The notes under the pieces were generated by a model. It did not search any database. It worked only from the letters and a program-made list of their open reading frames with translations, and was not told the DNA's origin. This document shows, one piece after another, positions 7,755 to 16,149 of a stretch of 64,000 bases of DNA. The first letter of the stretch is position 1; the number at the start of each line of letters is the position of its first letter. Origin of the DNA: Ostreiculturibacter nitratireducens (lineage in GTDB: Bacteria; Pseudomonadota; Alphaproteobacteria; Rhodobacterales; Rhodobacteraceae); contig NZ_JAVQHL010000002.1 of NCBI RefSeq assembly GCF_032670585.1, positions 1,240,001 to 1,304,000 on the forward strand, written 5' to 3'. The position numbers and the translations under genes were made by a program.

Positions 7755-8855
7755 ATGAACATGCATCCGAAAAGCGCCGACGGTGTTCCGCATCGCGAGG
7801 AAGCGGAGGAGGCTCTGGAGACCCTCCGCCGTTGGGCGGAGGGTGCCAGCGTGACCGAGATCGCGGCGCTTGATCCGGCCATTTCCCGGCTGCTGCCCGG
7901 GCGCGAGCTGTCGAACTATCCCGCGCTCTCTCGCAAGTATCCCGGGGATTTCACGCCGGACGAGCGGTACAAGGCCTCGATGCCTGACCTGCAGAACGGC
8001 CCTGCGAGCCTGATCGTTGGCGCCCGCACGCAGATCCAGCATGTCGGCATCTCGAACTTCCGCCTGCCGATCCGCTACCACACCCGCGACAACGGCGACG
8101 TTACGCTCGAAACCTCGGTGACGGGCACGGTGAGCCTCGAGGCGGAGAAGAAGGGCATCAACATGAGCCGCATCATGCGGTCCTTCTATGCCCATGCCGA
8201 GCGGACCTTCAGCTATGACGTGATGGAGGCCGCGCTCGACGACTACAAGGCCGACCTCGAAAGCTTCGACGCGCGGCTGCAGATGCGCTTCTCGTTCCCG
8301 GTGAAGGTCGCCTCGCTGCGGTCCGGCCTCGCGGGCTGGCAGTATTACGACATCGCGCTTGAACTCGCCGAAGCCGCAGGCGTCCGCAAGCAGATCATCC
8401 ACCTCGACTACGTCTACTCCTCGACCTGCCCCTGCTCGCTCGAACTGTCGGAACATGCCCGCGAGATGCGCGGCCAGCTGGCCACGCCGCATTCGCAGCG
8501 CTCGGTCGCGCGCATCTCGGTGGTCACCGAGGGGCCGCGCTGCCTCTGGTTCGAGGACATCATCGACATGGCGCGTGCCGCCGTGCCGACCGAAACGCAG
8601 GTCATGGTGAAGCGCGAGGACGAACAGGCCTTCGCGGAACTCAACGCCGCGAACCCGATCTTCGTCGAGGATGCCGCTCGGAGCTTCGCCGCACGGCTTC
8701 TGGCCGATCCGCGCGTGGGCGACTTCCGCATCGTAGCCTCTCACCAGGAAAGCCTGCACAGCCATGACGCGGTGAGCGTCCTGACCGAGGGCCCGACCTT
8801 CGCCTCCGAAAGCCTCGATCCGCGGCTGTTCGCGACACTCCACCATGTCGGCTGA
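7755..8855 (+). CDS. folE2: GTP cyclohydrolase FolE2 (type IB)
   Basis: This 366-residue protein of the COG1469 family makes 7,8-dihydroneopterin triphosphate from GTP, the first step of folate synthesis. Typical segments are QHVGISNFRLPI, KGINMSRIMRSFY and the metal-binding YSSTCPCSLELS with the catalytic cysteine region. The start ATG at 7755 follows GAGAGGAG; an upstream alternative at 7731 lacks conservation. folB and folP lie elsewhere in the window (22-24 kb), but no classic folE is seen here. No Zur-like palindrome is visible upstream. Confidence 0.93.
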   Translation: MNMHPKSADGVPHREEAEEALETLRRWAEGASVTEIAALDPAISRLLPGRELSNYPALSRKYPGDFTPDERYKASMPDLQNGPASLIVGARTQIQHVGISNFRLPIRYHTRDNGDVTLETSVTGTVSLEAEKKGINMSRIMRSFYAHAERTFSYDVMEAALDDYKADLESFDARLQMRFSFPVKVASLRSGLAGWQYYDIALELAEAAGVRKQIIHLDYVYSSTCPCSLELSEHAREMRGQLATPHSQRSVARISVVTEGPRCLWFEDIIDMARAAVPTETQVMVKREDEQAFAELNAANPIFVEDAARSFAARLLADPRVGDFRIVASHQESLHSHDAVSVLTEGPTFASESLDPRLFATLHHVG

Positions 8856-8984
8856 CGCAAGATCGCCTGGGTCCCGGGGGCGTATGGCCCTTGGGCCGCT
8901 TTACGGTCTTGCCGGGAGAAATGGGACGCACGGCTAGGCTAAGCGCGCTTGACAGCGCAGCGGGCCGAGGCCAAGCGTTGGCCC

Positions 8985-10433
8985 ATGCTGGACCTGCGCC
9001 CAATCGGTTACGTGATAGGCCTTCTCGTCGCCGTTCTTGGGCTGACGATGCTGATCCCGCTCGCCTGTGACCTCTATTACGACAACGGCCACTGGCCGGT
9101 CTTCTTCGAAAGCGCCGTGATTACCTCGGTGGCGGGCGGCCTGATGGCACTGTCCACCGCCAACGTGGCCTCCGGTCGGCTGACCCTCCAGCAGAATTTC
9201 CTTCTCGCCTCGAGCGTATGGATCGCTCTCCCGCTATTCGGGGCGATTCCGTTCGTCCTCGGGGCCACCGAAGCGCGGACGGTGGACGCAGTCTTCGAGG
9301 CGATGTCCGGGCTGACGACAACCGGATCGACGGTCTTCAGCGGGCTCGACAATCTGCCTGAGGGCCTCCTGCTCTGGCGTTCGATGCTGCAATGGTTCGG
9401 GGGGATCGGGATCATCGTGGTGGCGATGGTGTTCCTGCCGGAACTCCGTGTCGGCGGCATGCAGATCTTCCGCTCGGAGGCGTTCGAAACGAGCGGCAAG
9501 GTGCTTCCCCGAGCCGCCCAGATCGCGGCGCGGATCTCCGCCGCCTATGTCGGGCTGACGCTCGCTTGCCACCTGTCCTACCTAGCTGTCGGCATGAATG
9601 GGTTCGAGGCGCTCAACCATTCGCTGACGACCATGTCCACGGGCGGTTTCTCGACCTACGACGCTTCCTTCGGGCGGTTCCAGGGGCCGGCGGAATACCT
9701 CGCCTCGATCTTCATGGTGCTCGCGAGCCTTCCGTTCGTGCGCTACGTGCAGATGATGTCGGGGACGGTACAGCCGCTGCTCAGCGACGTTCAGGTCAGG
9801 GGCTTCCTCTGGACGATCCTCGCCCTCGTGGGCGCGATCACCGCCTTCCGGATCATCGTCAACGACGACCATGCCGAACATGCCTTCCGAGAGGCGCTGT
9901 TCAACGTGACCTCGATCATCACCGGAACAGGCTACGCCAGCGTCGATTACCAGCTCTGGGGGGCTTTCCCGGTCGTTCTCTTCTTCTTCCTCGGCCTGAT
10001 CGGCGGTTGCGCAGGTTCGACCTGCTGTTCGGTCAAGATCTTCCGCTACCAGCTGCTCATCGCGGCGATCGGAGCCCAAATCCGCAAGATCCACTCGCCG
10101 AACGGGGTCTTCGTGCCCCGCTACGACGGACGCCCCGTGACCGAAGACGTGATATCCTCGGTCATGGCCTTTTTCGTGATCTTCATCCTGTCGCTCGGCG
10201 TCTTCGCGGCGCTTCTGTCCATGACCGGGCTCGATCTCGTGACCTCGATCTCGGGCGCGGCGACAGCGATCGCGAATATCGGGCCGGGGCTGGGCGAGAT
10301 CATCGGGCCGGCCGGGAACTTCACCACGATCAACGACCCGGCGAAGTGGATGCTCACCGTGGCGATGTTCCTCGGGCGGCTGGAGCTTCTGGTGGTGATG
10401 GTCGTGTTCCTGCCCCGGTTCTGGAGGGCATGA
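8985..10433 (+). CDS. trkH: TrkH-family potassium uptake protein
   Basis: Inner-membrane K+ translocating subunit, 482 residues, with the fourfold pore-loop repeat visible as SGLTTTGST, MSTGGFST, ITGTGYAS and IANIGPGLG. It normally works with a TrkA/KTN subunit, which is not in this window. An ATG at 8985 (MLDLRPIGYV) is preferred over a TTG at 8949 because it begins just before the first helix. The stop overlaps the start of the next gene. Confidence 0.93.
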   Translation: MLDLRPIGYVIGLLVAVLGLTMLIPLACDLYYDNGHWPVFFESAVITSVAGGLMALSTANVASGRLTLQQNFLLASSVWIALPLFGAIPFVLGATEARTVDAVFEAMSGLTTTGSTVFSGLDNLPEGLLLWRSMLQWFGGIGIIVVAMVFLPELRVGGMQIFRSEAFETSGKVLPRAAQIAARISAAYVGLTLACHLSYLAVGMNGFEALNHSLTTMSTGGFSTYDASFGRFQGPAEYLASIFMVLASLPFVRYVQMMSGTVQPLLSDVQVRGFLWTILALVGAITAFRIIVNDDHAEHAFREALFNVTSIITGTGYASVDYQLWGAFPVVLFFFLGLIGGCAGSTCCSVKIFRYQLLIAAIGAQIRKIHSPNGVFVPRYDGRPVTEDVISSVMAFFVIFILSLGVFAALLSMTGLDLVTSISGAATAIANIGPGLGEIIGPAGNFTTINDPAKWMLTVAMFLGRLELLVVMVVFLPRFWRA

Positions 10434-11995
10434 TGCACAGGCCCCTCGGCGCGCAGATCTCCCACATGTTGCGGGGGCGCGGGGTCGAGGTGATCTTCGG
10501 CATCCCCGGCGTCCACAACATCGAGCTTTACCGCGGCATCGAGGAGGCTGGCATACGCCACGTCCTCGCTCGGCACGAGCAGGGCGCAGGCTTCATGGCA
10601 GACGGCTATGCCCGCGCGACGGGCCGGCCAGGGGTCGCCTATGTCATCACGGGGCCGGGGCTCACGAACATCCTGACACCGCTGGGCCAGGCCTTTTCGG
10701 ACAGCGTGCCGGTTCTGGCCATCTCGTCCTGCCTTGATGAGACCGCCGGCAGGCGCGGGCAGCTGCACCAGATGCGCGATCAGGAAGGCGCGGCCGCGAT
10801 GGTGTGCGACTGGTCACACACGGCGCGCGACGCGCGCGCGATCTATGCGCTGATCGACCGGGCCTTCGCGGAATTCGCGTCGACCCGGCCACGGCCGAAG
10901 CATGTGCAGGTGCCGATCGGCGCCCTTGGAACTCTGGCGGAGCCGGCCCCGCCGCCGTCTCCTGATCCGAGCACCCCCGAGGCGCCCGACCTAGCCGCGG
11001 CAGTTTCGATGATCTCCGCCGCGCGGCGGCCGCTTTTCCTCTTCGGCGGCGGGGCGAAGGGGGGCTTCCGCGCGGCGCGCACCCTACTGGCACGCCGGCA
11101 GGCGGCGAGTTTCACGACCTATGCGGGTCGCGGCATCGTCGCCCCGGACGATCCGCTGGCCTTCGGTTCGTTCCTGGCCCGTCCCGACAGCGCGGGCGTT
11201 TTCACGCGCGCCGATCTGGTCGTGGCGGTCGGCACCGAGATCGCGGAGGTGGACCTCTGGCGTCCCTCGCCGGGCCATTCCTGCAAGCTGATCCGGGTGG
11301 ATGTCGACCCCGAGCAGCTTGCAGGTGCGGATTTGCCGATCCTCGGCGATGCGGCGAAGGTTCTTCGGGCGCTTGCAGAGGCCCTGCCTGAGGGCAGGTC
11401 CGACTGGACCCCGGCCGAGGTCGCCGCCGCCCGCGCGCGCTTCCGGGCAGAAACCGATGCCGAACGTCCGGGCATCGTGCCCATGGCCGAGGCCCTCCGC
11501 GCGGCGCTGCCGGAAGACGTGACGGTCTATTCCGACATGACGCAGTTCGCCTATGTCGCGAAGGAGGTCTGGGACATGCCCGCGCCCGGCCTCTGGCATC
11601 ACCCCTTCGGCTTCGGCACCCTGGGCTACGCGCTTCCCGCCGCGATCGGCGGCAAGATCGGCAGACCCGAGAACCCGGTCATCGCCGTCGCGGGCGATTA
11701 CGGCTTTCAGTACACGATCCAGGAACTCGGCACGGCCGTGGAACTCGGTTTGCCGTTGCCCATTCTGCTTTGGGACAATGGCAAGCTGAAGGAGATCGAG
11801 GAAAGCATGCAGCGCGCCCAGATCGCCCCCAACGCGGTGATCGCGCGCAATCCGGATTTCCTCGCGCTCGCCCGGGCCTATGGCGCGCGGGCAGAACGGC
11901 CGGCGTCGCTTTCGGGACTATGCGACGCCGTGCTCCGGGCCCTCCGCGCCGATGGTCCGACGCTCATTCACATGACGCCGGACCTTGCGGGCTGA
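10433..11995 (+). CDS. ThDP-dependent enzyme of the acetolactate synthase family, resembling 5-guanidino-2-oxopentanoate decarboxylase
   Basis: This 520-residue protein has the three ThDP-enzyme domains. The catalytic glutamate is E49 (ARHEQGAGFMADGYAR), and the cofactor loop is AGDYGFQYTIQELGTA...NG. The IEESMQRAQIAPN segment after the ThDP motif resembles AruI-type decarboxylases of arginine transamination, but acetolactate-synthase-like relatives cannot be excluded. There are two tandem ATGs at 10430/10433, preceded by GGAGGG and overlapping the trkH stop. The link to potassium transport is not obvious. Confidence 0.75.
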   Translation: MHRPLGAQISHMLRGRGVEVIFGIPGVHNIELYRGIEEAGIRHVLARHEQGAGFMADGYARATGRPGVAYVITGPGLTNILTPLGQAFSDSVPVLAISSCLDETAGRRGQLHQMRDQEGAAAMVCDWSHTARDARAIYALIDRAFAEFASTRPRPKHVQVPIGALGTLAEPAPPPSPDPSTPEAPDLAAAVSMISAARRPLFLFGGGAKGGFRAARTLLARRQAASFTTYAGRGIVAPDDPLAFGSFLARPDSAGVFTRADLVVAVGTEIAEVDLWRPSPGHSCKLIRVDVDPEQLAGADLPILGDAAKVLRALAEALPEGRSDWTPAEVAAARARFRAETDAERPGIVPMAEALRAALPEDVTVYSDMTQFAYVAKEVWDMPAPGLWHHPFGFGTLGYALPAAIGGKIGRPENPVIAVAGDYGFQYTIQELGTAVELGLPLPILLWDNGKLKEIEESMQRAQIAPNAVIARNPDFLALARAYGARAERPASLSGLCDAVLRALRADGPTLIHMTPDLAG

Positions 11996-12003
11996 ACGCC
12001 GGC

Positions 12004-13767
12004 TCACTCCCAGCACGACACGAGGACGGTCATCCCCAGCGCGAGTTGCGTCAGATCCTCCGGCGCCATCGAGCCGTTCTCCTGTGACTGCGACGCCGTC
12101 ACTCCAGCCGTCGTCAGGGCGGCCGCGATCGCATCGGAATCCACGGCGAAGCCCACGCCTGCGGGCAGTACGCGCCCTCCGGACTGGCTCCGCGGCAAGA
12201 GCATCCCGAGAACCGCTCCGGTCGTGTCGAAGACCGGCCCGCCCGCATCCCCCGGCAACGCGGCGAGAGCGAGACGCGCCAGCGTATCCTCTCCCTGAAG
12301 GCCCTTGGCCTCGGCGAAACTGCCGAAGGTCATCACCGGCGCGGTCAGCGCGCCTTCGTAGGAATAGCCCGCGACCGCGATTTCCGAATTCGGCCGGGGC
12401 GCCTCCATCCGAAGCGTGGCGTGCGAAGCCGGGGCGAGCGGCTCCGCCGGTTTCAGGACGGCAAGGCCAAGCGCGGGGTCGGTCAGCGCCACGTTGGCAT
12501 CGACGCCGTCGATCGTGACCCGACCGCACTTCGCCACAACCTCCGACGTGGTCAGGACCGTCCCCTCCGCATCCACGTAGAACCCGGTCCGCGACAGGAC
12601 CGGCTCGCGCACTTCCAGTCCGGACAGGAGCCCGGCCCGCGATTCCGCCGAGGCGGTGTTCGCGACATCGCCAAGCGCTCTGTCACCGATCGGCGCGAAG
12701 CTCGACTTCATCGCGGCCATCACCTTGTCGGCGCGGGGCGTGTCCTCAGGCCGCCAGACCAGCGTGAAGCCCTTGATCATCCCGTCGCGGAGTTCCGCCT
12801 GGGTGTAGGATTGCAGCCGGTCGTTCTGGCCGGTGAGCGTGAACGAGGTCGTCTGACGCTCCCGCGCCCCTTCCAGGGGCACGATCTCGAGCGTCTGCAT
12901 GATGTCGTAGAGCGCGTAGAGCGAGGTCTCGTCCCCATGCTGGGAAATCAGCAGGATGCGCACGCCGGAGCCATCTTTTTCGGTGAAATGGGCGAAGGGC
13001 GGTTCGTACCGATCGAACCGGACCATCGCCATCGGGATCTGGACTTCGATCCCGGCCAGGTCGTCTCGGTAGGTTTCAAGTCCGAGCGCCGCCTGGTCTG
13101 TGCGGTAGTCCGCAAGGAGCTTCGTCCGCTGGCGTGTGGTCAGGACGCCCGTGGGCTCCAGCCCCTCCGCTTCTTGCCAGGCAGCCATGCTGAACCGCGT
13201 TCCGCGGCCGAATGCGCCGTCGATCCCGGCGTTGTAGTAGCCGAACCACGACAGCGCCGTCTGGATCATCATCCGCTCTTCGGCCGACAGCGCCGCCTCG
13301 CTCGCGCGGGCCTCGCTTGGCGTCTCCTCGGGTAGTTCGACTGGGGCCAGCACGGTCTCCTCCGGTTGGGCGACCACTTCCTGCGGCGGTTCCGCTTCGA
13401 TGGCCGGTCCGGCGACGGGGGGCGGCAGCGTGGCGCCCGCTGGCCAGAACTGGCGCTGGTAACGCCTTCCGTCGGATACGAAGCTGTCCGGCGGGATGAG
13501 CCGTTCCGCCGACAGGACACGCAACTGCTGTGTCGCTTCGGCCCGTGTGAACGGGCCGAGCGCGATCGCGTACCAGCCCGTCGGCAAGGTGAAGCCGCTG
13601 ACGTTCGGGTAGACCGCGGCATAGGCGCGCGCCCGTTCTTCAGCTTCGGACAGCGAGGATAATGCCTCGATCTGGACCCAGGATTGCTGCGCCGTTGCCG
13701 CGCCTGCGAAAACCGACCAGAAGGTCAATGCAAAAACCCAAAAAACACGCGTCATTCCAAAGCTCAT
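12004..13767 (-). CDS. SPOR / peptidoglycan-binding protein with a trypsin-like domain lacking the catalytic triad
   Basis: The 587-residue secreted protein has a signal peptide at residues 1-27 ending in ATA. A SPOR-like domain follows (about 28-105, SWVQIEALSSLSEAEERA), then a peptidoglycan-binding-1-like segment (about 165-222, GYYNAGIDGAFGRGTRFSM) and a chymotrypsin-fold domain (about 385-555). In the last, the His, Asp and Ser positions are E409 (TTSEVVAKC), G434 (DPALGLAVL) and A508 (PGDAGGPVF). It should therefore bind cell wall but not cleave protein. Its 3' end converges on the ThDP gene with 8 bp between. The start at 13767 has AAGGA before it; 13755 is an alternative. Confidence 0.85.
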   Translation of the reverse strand: MSFGMTRVFWVFALTFWSVFAGAATAQQSWVQIEALSSLSEAEERARAYAAVYPNVSGFTLPTGWYAIALGPFTRAEATQQLRVLSAERLIPPDSFVSDGRRYQRQFWPAGATLPPPVAGPAIEAEPPQEVVAQPEETVLAPVELPEETPSEARASEAALSAEERMMIQTALSWFGYYNAGIDGAFGRGTRFSMAAWQEAEGLEPTGVLTTRQRTKLLADYRTDQAALGLETYRDDLAGIEVQIPMAMVRFDRYEPPFAHFTEKDGSGVRILLISQHGDETSLYALYDIMQTLEIVPLEGARERQTTSFTLTGQNDRLQSYTQAELRDGMIKGFTLVWRPEDTPRADKVMAAMKSSFAPIGDRALGDVANTASAESRAGLLSGLEVREPVLSRTGFYVDAEGTVLTTSEVVAKCGRVTIDGVDANVALTDPALGLAVLKPAEPLAPASHATLRMEAPRPNSEIAVAGYSYEGALTAPVMTFGSFAEAKGLQGEDTLARLALAALPGDAGGPVFDTTGAVLGMLLPRSQSGGRVLPAGVGFAVDSDAIAAALTTAGVTASQSQENGSMAPEDLTQLALGMTVLVSCWE

Positions 13768-13927
13768 TCCTTGCCTGTCCGTCGCGGCCCGTGCTTTCCG
13801 GGCCGTGACCGCCACCGAACCTAGCAGGATCGCCGCCGGCGTCACCTGAAAATCCCTTGAGGCGCGATTGACCGTCCCGCGCCTGTTGCCTATTGAGAAC
13901 GCGCTTTCGCGCGAGGAGAGACCAAGA

Positions 13928-14848
13928 ATGCCGAACGCCACCCCGAGGTCGTTCCAGGAGATCATCCTCAGGCTCCAGAACTACTGGGCCGAGAATGGCT
14001 GCGCGGTGCTTCAGCCCTACGACATGGAAGTGGGCGCGGGCACCTTCCACCCGGCCACGACGCTTCGCGCGCTGGGCACCCGCCCGTGGGCGGCGGCCTA
14101 TGTGCAACCCTCGCGCCGACCGACCGACGGGCGCTACGGCGAGAACCCGAACCGGCTGCAGCACTACTACCAGTACCAGGTCCTCATCAAACCCTCGCCT
14201 CCGAACCTGCAGGAGCTTTACCTCGGTTCGCTCGACGCGATCGGGATCGACACGTCGCTCCATGACATCCGTTTCGTCGAGGACGACTGGGAAAGCCCGA
14301 CGCTCGGCGCCTGGGGGCTCGGCTGGGAAGTCTGGTGCGACGGGATGGAAGTTTCGCAGTTCACGTATTTCCAGCAGGTCGGCGGGCATGACTGCCACCC
14401 GGTTTCCGGGGAACTGACCTATGGTCTGGAACGGCTCGCCATGTATGTCCTCGGCGTCAGCCACGTGATGGACATGCCCTTCAACGACCCGGACGCGCCG
14501 ATTCCGCTGACCTATGGCGACGTGTTCCGCCAGACGGAACAGGAATACTCGCGCTGGAACTTCGACCAGGCCGACACCGCGATGCTGTTGCAGCACTTCG
14601 AGGACGCCGAGGCGGAATGCGAACGCATTCTGTCGGCCCAGCCCGAGGACGGCGCGGGCCGCAGGATCACGATGGCGCACCCGGCCTATGACCAGTGCAT
14701 CAAGGCCTCGCACCTCTTCAATCTCCTCGACGCGAGGGGCGTGATCTCGGTGACGGAGCGGCAAGCCTATATCGGTCGCGTCCGCGCGCTTGCGAAGAAA
14801 TGCGCCGACGCTTTCGTGACCACCGAGGCCGGGGGGGCGACGGCGTGA
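13928..14848 (+). CDS. glyQ: Glycine--tRNA ligase alpha subunit
   Basis: Catalytic subunit of the bacterial alpha2beta2 glycyl-tRNA synthetase, 306 residues. Class II signatures are clear: FQEIILRLQNYWAENGC near the start, the GAGTFHPATTLRALG and PSRRPTDGRYGENPNR segments, and DGMEVSQFTYFQQVGG. The ATG at 13928 follows GAGGAGAGACC. A DUF6446 gene and an FkbM methyltransferase separate it from glyS, but spacing suggests one transcript. Confidence 0.97.
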   Translation: MPNATPRSFQEIILRLQNYWAENGCAVLQPYDMEVGAGTFHPATTLRALGTRPWAAAYVQPSRRPTDGRYGENPNRLQHYYQYQVLIKPSPPNLQELYLGSLDAIGIDTSLHDIRFVEDDWESPTLGAWGLGWEVWCDGMEVSQFTYFQQVGGHDCHPVSGELTYGLERLAMYVLGVSHVMDMPFNDPDAPIPLTYGDVFRQTEQEYSRWNFDQADTAMLLQHFEDAEAECERILSAQPEDGAGRRITMAHPAYDQCIKASHLFNLLDARGVISVTERQAYIGRVRALAKKCADAFVTTEAGGATA

Positions 14849-15324
14849 GCCATGGCAAACTGGCGGCGGGGTTCATCGTGCTGACGGCGCTGGCCGCAGG
14901 GGCGGCGATCTATTACCTCCAGGTCTATGCCTACTATGAACCGATCCCGGCCTCGGCGTCGGCCGCGCAGATCCGGCTCGTTTCCGTCGCGACCGGCCTG
15001 CCCGAAATGATCCCGGCCGAGGATTTCGAAGGGATCGACGCGGAGAGTTCGCCGCTTCGCTTCCGCGGCTGCTTTTCGACCTCGGTCTCGCTCGCAACCC
15101 TGACCGAGACCTACGCCGTATATGAGGACCCTACGCCGCTCGTCGCGCCGTCCTGGTTCTCCTGCTTCGACGCCGAGCGCATCGGTACCGACCTCGAAAC
15201 CGGCGACGCCGTCGCCTTCCTGTCCGAAGCAAACCTTCATCCGGGTGTGGACCGCGTCGTTGCCGTCTATCCCGACGGCCGCGCCTTTGCCTGGCACCAG
15301 TTGGCGCCGGGTGCAACGGAATGA
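14845..15324 (+). CDS. DUF6446 family membrane-anchored protein
   Basis: This 159-residue protein begins at a GTG that overlaps the glyQ stop by four bases. One N-terminal membrane segment (LAAGFIVLTALAAGAAIYYL) is followed by a periplasmic domain with two cysteines (FRGCFSTSVS and PSWFSCFDAE). Proteins of this type recur between glyQ and glyS in Rhodobacterales; their role is unknown. The tight overlap implies translational coupling to glyQ. Confidence 0.85.
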   Translation: MSHGKLAAGFIVLTALAAGAAIYYLQVYAYYEPIPASASAAQIRLVSVATGLPEMIPAEDFEGIDAESSPLRFRGCFSTSVSLATLTETYAVYEDPTPLVAPSWFSCFDAERIGTDLETGDAVAFLSEANLHPGVDRVVAVYPDGRAFAWHQLAPGATE

Positions 15325-15342
15325 TCGGACGAGGGGGAACAA

Positions 15343-16137
15343 ATGGCCAAGCTTGATCTCGACTTCCGGCGCCAACTTCAATTCCGCCTGCACAACCTTG
15401 CCGCCAGATTCGGCATCGGTGACCGGAAGCCCGTGGCCGTACGCCTTGAGGGTGACTCCTACATCGTCACGACCGAGGGGCGCGAAGTCATTGTTCCGTC
15501 CGCGATGCGCTGGAAATTCTATCGTCGGGGCTGGAACAAACGCCTCGACCGTTTGCGCCGGCAATTCGGTGTTGGCGATCCGATGACGGTCGAGCCGGGC
15601 GAGACCGTGATAGACGTGGGCGCGAACGTCGGGGAATTCTCTCTGGCGGTGGCCGCGCGCGGCGCTCGGGTATTCGCGATAGAAGGCGACCCGAAGGTCT
15701 TCGAATGCCTCACCCGGAATATCGCCGGCGTGAAGGAGATCACGCCCGAGCAAGCGCTGATCTGGCGCACGGAAGAGACCCTCACCTTCTACTCCGTGCC
15801 GCACAAGGCCGACAGTTCGATCTTCAAGCCCGTCTCTGACGAGGGAGTCCAGGCAATCTCCTTGCCGGCGACGACCCTCGATCGGTTTGCAGAGCGTCAC
15901 GGGATCGAAAGCGTTGCCCTGCTCAAGTGTGACGCTGAAGGTGCAGAACCGGAGGTGATCGAGGGCGGCCGCGACCTCTTGTCCCGCACCCGCCAGGTTG
16001 CCTTCGATACCGGGCCTGAACGGATGGGCCAGGAAACATCCGCAGATGTCGAACGCCTCCTTGCCGAACTCGGGTTCAGTGTCACGCACGAAACCCGTCT
16101 CGGTCGCAAGATCACATTTGGCCGCCGCGCCACCTGA
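15343..16137 (+). CDS. FkbM-family methyltransferase
   Basis: This 264-residue SAM-dependent methyltransferase of the FkbM type has motif I VIDVGANVGEFSLAVAARG (about residues 87-105), the acidic FAIEGDP end of strand 2, and LLKCDAEGAEPEVIEGG (about 193-209), which is diagnostic for FkbM. FkbM enzymes often O-methylate sugars or polyketides; the acceptor here is unknown. It sits 12 bp before glyS, an unusual place for such an enzyme. Confidence 0.9.
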   Translation: MAKLDLDFRRQLQFRLHNLAARFGIGDRKPVAVRLEGDSYIVTTEGREVIVPSAMRWKFYRRGWNKRLDRLRRQFGVGDPMTVEPGETVIDVGANVGEFSLAVAARGARVFAIEGDPKVFECLTRNIAGVKEITPEQALIWRTEETLTFYSVPHKADSSIFKPVSDEGVQAISLPATTLDRFAERHGIESVALLKCDAEGAEPEVIEGGRDLLSRTRQVAFDTGPERMGQETSADVERLLAELGFSVTHETRLGRKITFGRRAT

Positions 16138-16149
16138 CAGGACGCTACC

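Noticed and set aside
7554..8846. 430-codon antisense frame over folE2
   Set aside because: FolE2 is unmistakable on the plus strand; the antisense product is Arg/His-rich with no domain.
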